From the NCBI GenBank assembly GCA_036924085.1, contig JAVGWX010000003.1, positions 120,094,264-120,158,263 of the forward strand: a DNA stretch of 64,000 nucleotides. Direction: 5' to 3'. Positions 57,991 through 64,000 of the stretch are shown here, one piece after another. The translations under genes were made by a program, and so were the position numbers. The stretch comes from Ariolimax columbianus (taxonomy: Eukaryota > Mollusca > Gastropoda > Stylommatophora > Arionidae). Position 1 is the stretch's first letter. The number at the start of each line of letters is the position of its first letter. The notes beneath the pieces were generated by a model, which had not been told where the DNA came from, ran no database searches, and saw only the letters and a program-made list of their open reading frames with translations.

Positions 57991-58599
57991 CTACTCATGA
58001 TCATATTTTCAAGTTTTCCATGAAATTTGTTTCACATTGATGGTATTTGAGCACAACTACAAATTGTATTCACCACATACTGAATGGTTATAAAATTTAA
58101 ACCATAGTGTAATTGAAAAAACAAGATTAAATTCAACGTGCCCACTCTGAAGTATACCACAATGCAGAAGTAATTGTTCTTCATTTGTTCCATAAGTAAT
58201 TTCTCTTCATTGAACCATGTTGTTATTTTGAAATATCAGTTTTGAAAACAGCACTTCTGGAAAAATGTATTCTATGGTATGAAGTAGTGTAATGTTGAAT
58301 ACACAATAATGTTATGATTTACCATTGCAATGTGACAACACATTCACTGAGGATTGTAGCTGACATATTCATGAAATGCTGTTGATATTGTTCTGGAACT
58401 CATAAATCAGTACTGACTTGACACCACTGGACTATTATATGAAATATCTAGAGAAAGTTTAGTGCTAATCAAAATGTATACCAAACAATTGGTGTTAGGT
58501 TTTAATAAAATTACATAACAGATCATTCACCCACATATGCTATATTAATAAATTAACATGGTAAGTAAATAACCAATCAATAGGAAGTTTTACTTTTAC
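57991..58599. other. Ferlin intron, unassigned
   Basis: AT-rich, no repeat recognised. Confidence 0.5.
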
Positions 58600-58739
58600 C
58601 TGTTCTATGCCAGGTTGAAGTTCATAATACAGAGGTCTGGCTTCCACATGCTCTTTAACAAGAGAGGTGAGATTGAGAACATGAAGTGCCAGGCGTTGAT
58701 TTTCAGGTCCCCAGTGTTTGGATGGTCGCATATTGGTCT
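58600..58739 (-). CDS. Ferlin gene, exon (linker after sixth C2 domain)
   Basis: Exon of about 140 bp. The donor is CAG followed by GTAAAAGT at 58599. The acceptor is AACAG (start 58739) or two bases later (58737). It reads MRPSKHWGPENQRLALHVLN and LVKEHVEARPLYYELQPGIE. Ferlins have LAxxVLxxxxLVPEHVETRxLxxxxxPxIEQ at this place. It is the most upstream ferlin exon found. The gene should continue to the right, but no further exon was seen before the Helitron and piggyBac remnants. Confidence 0.9.
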
Positions 58740-59719
58740 CTGTTGAAATTTTTATTTAAGACAAATTTATCTCTGAGCTCCCAGTATAACTAACTCTCCG
58801 TAACATGTTGAACAGTGAGCCAGCGTGACTGCAACTTACAAATGTTGCCAACATAGGGATGAAATAAGAATAAGGTTCTAGTATTGTCTCTATAACTCAA
58901 CATATATCTCGGTATAATGTTTAGTTGTAGTCTGGCATATAAATAATATGTAAATCAAACCAGAGATGTAAGCGAGGCCTGGCAGTACTTAAGACATGCC
59001 AACTGCAAAACTTGAGCAGCAACTGTTTTTCATCTTATAATATCAATTGGTCCTGTCAATCATCAACTATAGACTAAGCATTCTCCCATTATCAAGATTA
59101 CAGTGTAAAAAGTTTCAAAGTGTTAAGGAACACATCTAGAGTAAAGGAATGCATCTAGTGAAGGAATGCAATTAGCACTAGGATGTAGTAGAGATACCTC
59201 ACTGTGAAGATGAGATTCATGCCTGGACTTCTGACGGTAAAATTCAAACACGAACTTACAAGGCAAAAGACTATATGCGAGCTACTGCAGACAGAAAGCA
59301 CCCATTGTATTCATGTACAACTCAGCATACCTCAAAGAAATGGCAATCTAGAGAGAGAGTCATGGGCAGTGTAGGCAGGGATGATGATTAGACAGGGAAT
59401 GAATGGTTCCATACTCATACCATGTCCAGAGCAATTATTTAGTTATGTAACATAGTCTCAGTATTATGTTCATAGAATTTATGTGCATGTTGGTTTCAGC
59501 CATTACCATAGTAGTGGACAATTATTTCAGCAGTTCATTGTTGGTGCTTATGTGAAAGCTGAATGAGCCCAACTTAACTACCTGAAAATGAATCAGAAAG
59601 ATTTATGAGTTGAACTTTATCAAGGACTCTTAGATGGGATAGTCTCGATCTCCTAATATCAATGTAAATTAGTGATATTACCTTCAACACTTAAACGATA
59701 TTGATAAGTACGAGGGGGC
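58740..59719. other. Unassigned, probably ferlin intron
   Basis: No exon, gene or repeat recognised on either strand. Confidence 0.45.
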
Positions 59720-60110
59720 TTTAAATCATAACCTTAGATATATATGTTTTGGGTAAATTCTGAAAAAGTGAAACCCAACTGTATCATATTTTTGACATGT
59801 CACCTTTGTGTTTGATACAAGTCCCCCAGCACCTATAAAGTGCATGGACTCCTGTAGAAAACAATTCTCTTGGTTGTAAGTGTAACCACTCATGCATCAT
59901 CTGCTGAACCTCTTCTTCGGACCTGAAAGTCTTTCCTCCCAATGCCTCTTTTAGTCGTCCAAAGACATAGAAATCACTTGTAGCTAGGTTTGGTAAGTTT
60001 GGCAGATGTGGTAGACACTGAAAGTGGAGGTCCTTGATAGCTGTTGCGGTTTCACAGGCAGTATTGGGTCAAGCATTGTCATGTTGCAAAAGGACACCAC
60101 TTTTCATAAG
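59720..60110 (-). mobile_element. mariner-family transposon fragment, C-terminal half
   Basis: The minus strand reads LLQHDNAXPNTACETATAIK (second catalytic Asp), then LATSDFYVFGRLKEALGGKT (third catalytic region), RSEEEVQQMMHEWL and CWGTCIKHKGD. The N-terminal half is missing beyond 60110. It is a different mariner lineage from that at 10627. One stop follows HDNA. Confidence 0.85.
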
Positions 60111-60261
60111 TCCATAAGTGAAGGAACAAAATAGAAAAGCAGTTATATTGACCAAAAGATGGTATTTAAAAGTTCAAGATTCTGTTGACCAACTATATGG
60201 AGATATAGATTTCAGTACAGCCAACTCTTAACAGCTTAAACAAAGAGCCATTCTGATAGTG

Positions 60262-60790
60262 ACAAATGAATTATAACTTGAACTAAATCATCACATGCTG
60301 GATCTCATATTGTGTTGGATCTCATACCTGGACATAAAAGACTTCATGAAAGTTTGGAAACCATCATAAGTGAAGATGAGACAGACCAGCTAGCATACTC
60401 AGAGGAATTCTTAAACAATATAACACCAACTGGAATACCTCATCACAAATTTAGATTAAAATTAGGTTTTGTAATTCCGTTGCTGAGAAATTAAATTCCT
60501 TCAAAAGGAGAGTGCAATGATACACAAATGCTAGTTATCCAAATACAAAATAACATAAATGGGGCAAAAAACTATCAGTTGAAATAATTCTGAGCTGTTC
60601 TCATTCATAAAATTCCACTTATTTCTTCAGGTACAAACATATCTTTTAAATTTCAAAGAAAACAACTCCTAGCTAGATTAGCATTCTTAATCATCATCAA
60701 TAAGACACAAGAAAAAACACTTAATGGGATGTGTCTTTACCTCCAACAGCGCCAATATTTAATAAGATAGAGGAGGATTATTTGAATTAC
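60262..60790 (+). mobile_element. Helitron fragment, PIF1-like helicase C-terminus
   Basis: The plus strand reads YSEEFLNNITPTGIPHHKFR and LKLGFVIPLLRN, then after one in-frame stop at 60492-60494 IPSKGECNDTQMLVIQ, and later SFKFQRKQLLARLAFLIIIN and KTQEKTL. These fit the end of Helitron helicases (YPxEFLNSLTPSGMPPHxLxLKxG..IMLLRNL ... CNGTRL ... FKRRQFPxRLAFAMTINKxQGQTL). The replication-initiator part is absent. Helitron rather than cellular PIF1 is inferred from the FLNSLTPSGMPPH form. Confidence 0.88.
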
Positions 60791-61427
60791 TAACAATTGT
60801 TTCATCAAATTGTTACATCAGAAATTATGCTTAAATAGAAACTATAAACTTTGTTTTTTTTTAAATACATAAATAGCACTTCCAATGATTAACTTTATAT
60901 AACTAATGGAAGGTATAGCTGGTTTTTATATGATTGTCTTTTTTAAAGGAAATCCTTCAAACATAATATTAAATGTATCTTTCACTGTCACCTGGGCCAT
61001 TTTGGTATTTCTTGTATTTTTGTAATAAATGTGTAATAAATTCCTTCCATTGAAAAGATGGCTAATGAAAAAGCGACATTGTACTAATCCAAACAGTACA
61101 TTTGTTAATTTCATTTGTAAAAAAATTAAGTTTGACAAAGTAAATGTTATGTAAAGTGTCAATTTCATCTTTAACACTGATTTTTGACTATTTCCAGTTT
61201 GGTGACATTTTACAAAATGACAAAAATCCTAATTGCTTCATGTCAAAATTTATTTTAATATTTTAATACTCAATAATATGTAAAGAAACATTTGCAACAT
61301 ACCAATCTACTTGGTTCAAAATCTGAAAGCAGGATGTGCATTGTTTGTATTTTTATCTGATTCTCATAATGGACTTCCTTTTCTCCAATTACCTAGTTTT
61401 GGAATGTTATGGTCTACTTGACTATGA
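60791..61427. other. Unassigned AT-rich spacer
   Basis: No feature recognised. Confidence 0.5.
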
Positions 61428-64000
61428 TTAACACTTTCAGTCCCAAACAAAAAAGCAGGTTTGACCCAAGCAAAAATGGCTACCACTGAGTGTGTTGCTA
61501 GTTAGCCTTTATAAATTAATGATTGTGATGCTCATGTATATAAAGACATGTGTTGTTATATATGAAAATAAAGGTATGTGGTTGTAGATTACAGGTATGC
61601 ATAATGTAAACATGATTTCATAAAAAAATATATAGTTATGCCAAGTAAAATGTAGGCAGAAAGAAGGATGTGATCAAATTTTGCTATATAAAATTACACT
61701 TTTTTTGTTCTGAAACTGCTTGCAATGTCAATATTCTTGTAAAAACTGCAAAAATGTCACAAACAACTATATTCTCATAGCATATAATTAATTTGTTGCT
61801 ATAAAATAAATGGAAAATAATAAATTTCTCAGAATACAAAAGTAGGTCATTAGGCAAAAAAAAAACCATGACATTTCATAACATATCAAGACAGCAGAAT
61901 GAACATATATTTGTGATGTTTGTGTGCAAAATCCATATCTTGTTAGATATGAAAATGATGACAAATGGGTGTTGATAGCTGTTGTTTATAATGTATATAT
62001 GTTTTCAATTAAAAAAATGTTAGTTATGCTACATAACTTGATTATTTAAAAATGATTTCAGTGAAAAATTAATTGTTTGGCATATAAAATTGGTAGTGTA
62101 AACATGTTTTCATGTATGTTTATGTATTATAAAATTGGTACTCAAAGAAAATGATGATGAGACAATAGTACAAAGTCTCTTACCTTGTTGTTGAACTGCT
62201 ATATCCATATCCATAACAAATATCACAAAGCTGCATACAATGATGATCCAAGTAAAAGATGCACACAATAATAATCTAAAGTCCACAACTCAACTAGCTA
62301 TCAATACTACATGCTATTTCATTTAAACTAATCAGATCAAGCTAGCTGTTTTGCTTATGGAAAGCCAGAAAGCAATTTTTAGGGCAAAGGTGAGGTCTGC
62401 CTGTGCAGCCTGAACACACATAGCTAGATCTTCGACGCCCTTTACCGCGGCCTTGGCTGCAGTGAACACAATCTCTGTCCTTCCCAACAAATTCCACAAG
62501 ATGTCTAGCGTCAACTGTCCTTTCCACTTCTGTTCCTTTCATGGAATGTTTGAAGTTTTTTGATGGACAATTTATCAGTCCATCAGGTGTCAGCTTCGCA
62601 GCTTCAATGACCAGATCATTAATTAGCCGCTGTTTGAATTCTTGAAGTGAGAGCTTCTTTTTTCCATTACCTTCCTGGCACAAACTGTAAATAATGTGGG
62701 CATTGATCTGGGTTATCTCAATAACCCAATGGTAAATTTTTTTCCACCACTTTCGGCTTTTACGGTTGTGCATGCCATAATAGCCAACCATTTGATCCAT
62801 CCGATCACAGCCATTCATGCTCATATTGTAGTCATCAACCACTTTCGGCTTTGTTGTTTTATTCCAGGTACCCTTCTCAACAGTTGATACTGTGGCTTTT
62901 GTTGAAACAAGTATGCAGGGCTTCTTTGCCTTTTTACTCTTCCAGGCAACGCATAATGTTTTGTTCACTGAGTCCAAAAACCACTTCATCTCTTGGTGTC
63001 CAAGCTTCAATGTCTTTATTTCCGGGGGAAAGCCGACGCGGTTGACATTTAGTATTCCTGTATAATTGTAATTGTGCGAAAGCAGATAATCAATTACAGC
63101 CTTGGAAGAATAAAATCTGTCTGCAAAAATATGATGTCCAGGTCTCAACGGCTTCAAAAGAGTGCTGAAAACCTTCACAGCATGTGCGGAGCGGGGATCA
63201 ACATCCGGATTATAGACAGTATTCTTACCAAAATAAATTTTTAAATTTAATACATAGCCCGTGGCGGAATCACAAAGTCCAAATGTCTTGATGTGGTACT
63301 TGTGTGGCTTACTGGCATTGTACTGCTTATACTTGAATCTCCCTTTCCATCCAATAACCATTTCATCAATGCACACATTCTCAAAAGGGTAGAAAGCACT
63401 TTGAAATCTTGTCAGTAACAGATCTACAAATGGCTCAATCTTGGCTTGATCTTGTGACTCTGGTTCACAAACATGTAGCATGCTGTGAAAAATACACTGG
63501 AAGCGGTTTCTTGAAAACATTTGATGGAACCATGGTGTATAATAATTTCCAACAGTACGCCAGTAGTCTTTCATTTTGGGTCTTGGATCAATGCCCATGG
63601 CGATCATCACAGGTGTAAACTTGAGCCATTCATAATGTGTTAGTGGTGTCCATGAAGCAAATGTAGAGTACTTCCTTGGTGGGTTATTAGCTTCAATAAC
63701 CTTTGCAGCAAAAGCATTTATGCTTGCTATTAAAATGCCAACAACAGCATTATCTAGAAAAAATTTTTAAAAATCCAAGGGTGTTTCCATTTGATAGAAA
63801 ACTGGATTTATATTATTTCTAGTCTGGCGAAAAGTAAAATTTGAGTTGGTCTCACCAGTTTCTACTGATCGCCAAGCTGATATATGATTATTACCCTCAT
63901 GCCCATGGGTAACATTGTAATCATTGTTTCTAACAACGTTATGATCCTTCCTCATTTTCTTCCTTCTTGGTTCAGACACAGTCGCTGATGTTGTGGCAAT
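61428..64000 (-). mobile_element. piggyBac-family transposon 2, runs off right edge
   Basis: A TTAA at 61428-61431 is followed by CACTTTCAGTCCCAAAC, which matches the ends of piggyBac 1. The transposase reads leftward toward this end. The other end lies beyond the window. About 0.9 kb of AT-rich sequence separates the stop codon from the end. Confidence 0.85.
62342..63979 (-). pseudogene. piggyBac transposase, near-intact, one stop
   Basis: A single reading frame runs from the window edge to the 62342 stop, with one in-frame TAA at 63767-63769 in an A/T-rich run (TLDF then stop then KFFLDN). All three catalytic Asp residues are present: CIDEMVIGWKGRFKYKQYN, HHIFADRFYSSKAV and MNGCDRMDQMVGYYGMHNRK. 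The C-terminal Cys-rich finger is complete (CVHCSQG ... CSGCTGRPHLCPKNC). The protein is related to piggyBac 1 at roughly 60 percent identity by eye in the core, so it is a separate family. The true N-terminus is probably outside the window. If the TAA is polymorphic or an assembly error, the enzyme could be active. Confidence 0.92.

Noticed and set aside
62170..62200. CAACAAG followed by GTAAGAG on the minus strand as a splice donor of a ferlin exon
   Set aside because: It lies inside piggyBac 2, between its stop codon and its end, and the codons before it do not match ferlins.

Overview
This is animal (invertebrate metazoan) nuclear DNA: AT-rich, gene-poor and packed with decayed retrotransposons, tRNA-like SINE heads, piggyBac and mariner transposons, a Helitron remnant and several minisatellites. 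Metazoan-type spliced exons and CR1, RTE and RNase H-bearing LINE families support this. The lineage cannot be fixed from the sequence; a mollusc or another marine invertebrate would fit, but that is a guess.

Two host genes can be supported. (1) A ferlin gene (dysferlin/myoferlin/otoferlin family) lies on the minus strand. Seven consecutive coding exons (58600-58739, 54489-54577, 53443-53586, 51610-51700, 44297-44396, 41541-41719, 36774-36883) have GT/AG borders and matching phases, and cover the linker after the sixth C2 domain, the last C2 domain and the start of the stalk before the membrane anchor. The last exon or exons (membrane anchor) and everything upstream were not found. (2) A glycosyltransferase family 31 gene (beta-1,3-galactosyltransferase-like) lies on the plus strand in a single coding exon, 9294-10229, behind a probable 3' splice site and followed by a polyadenylation signal. 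Its metal-binding Asp cluster looks altered.

Layout. 1-9000: LINE debris, a SINE carrying a 31-bp minisatellite, a 20-bp minisatellite, SINE copies. 9000-10310: the GT31 gene. 10600-15700: mariner pseudogene, LINE RT remnant, a 1.65-kb 54/60-bp minisatellite, SINEs. 16000-36350: LINE fragments nearly end to end (RTE-like, CR1-like, RNase H-bearing), often nested. 36357-58739: the ferlin gene, with introns holding a complete but broken piggyBac element (37374-40694), an RNase H LINE with a 13-bp target-site duplication inside a SINE, a CR1 copy and many SINEs. 58740-64000: mariner and Helitron fragments, then a second piggyBac transposase, almost intact, running off the right edge.

Three dispersed SINE-like families recur; I call them SINE-A (tRNA-like head), SINE-B ((CAA)n tail) and SINE-C (about 350 bp, often a (GAA)n tail, several copies with target-site duplications). 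SINE-B and SINE-C appear to share a duplicated head segment. SINE-C shares its (GAA)n tail with the RNase H LINE, which makes that LINE a candidate mobiliser. No CRISPR array, rRNA gene or functional tRNA gene was seen.
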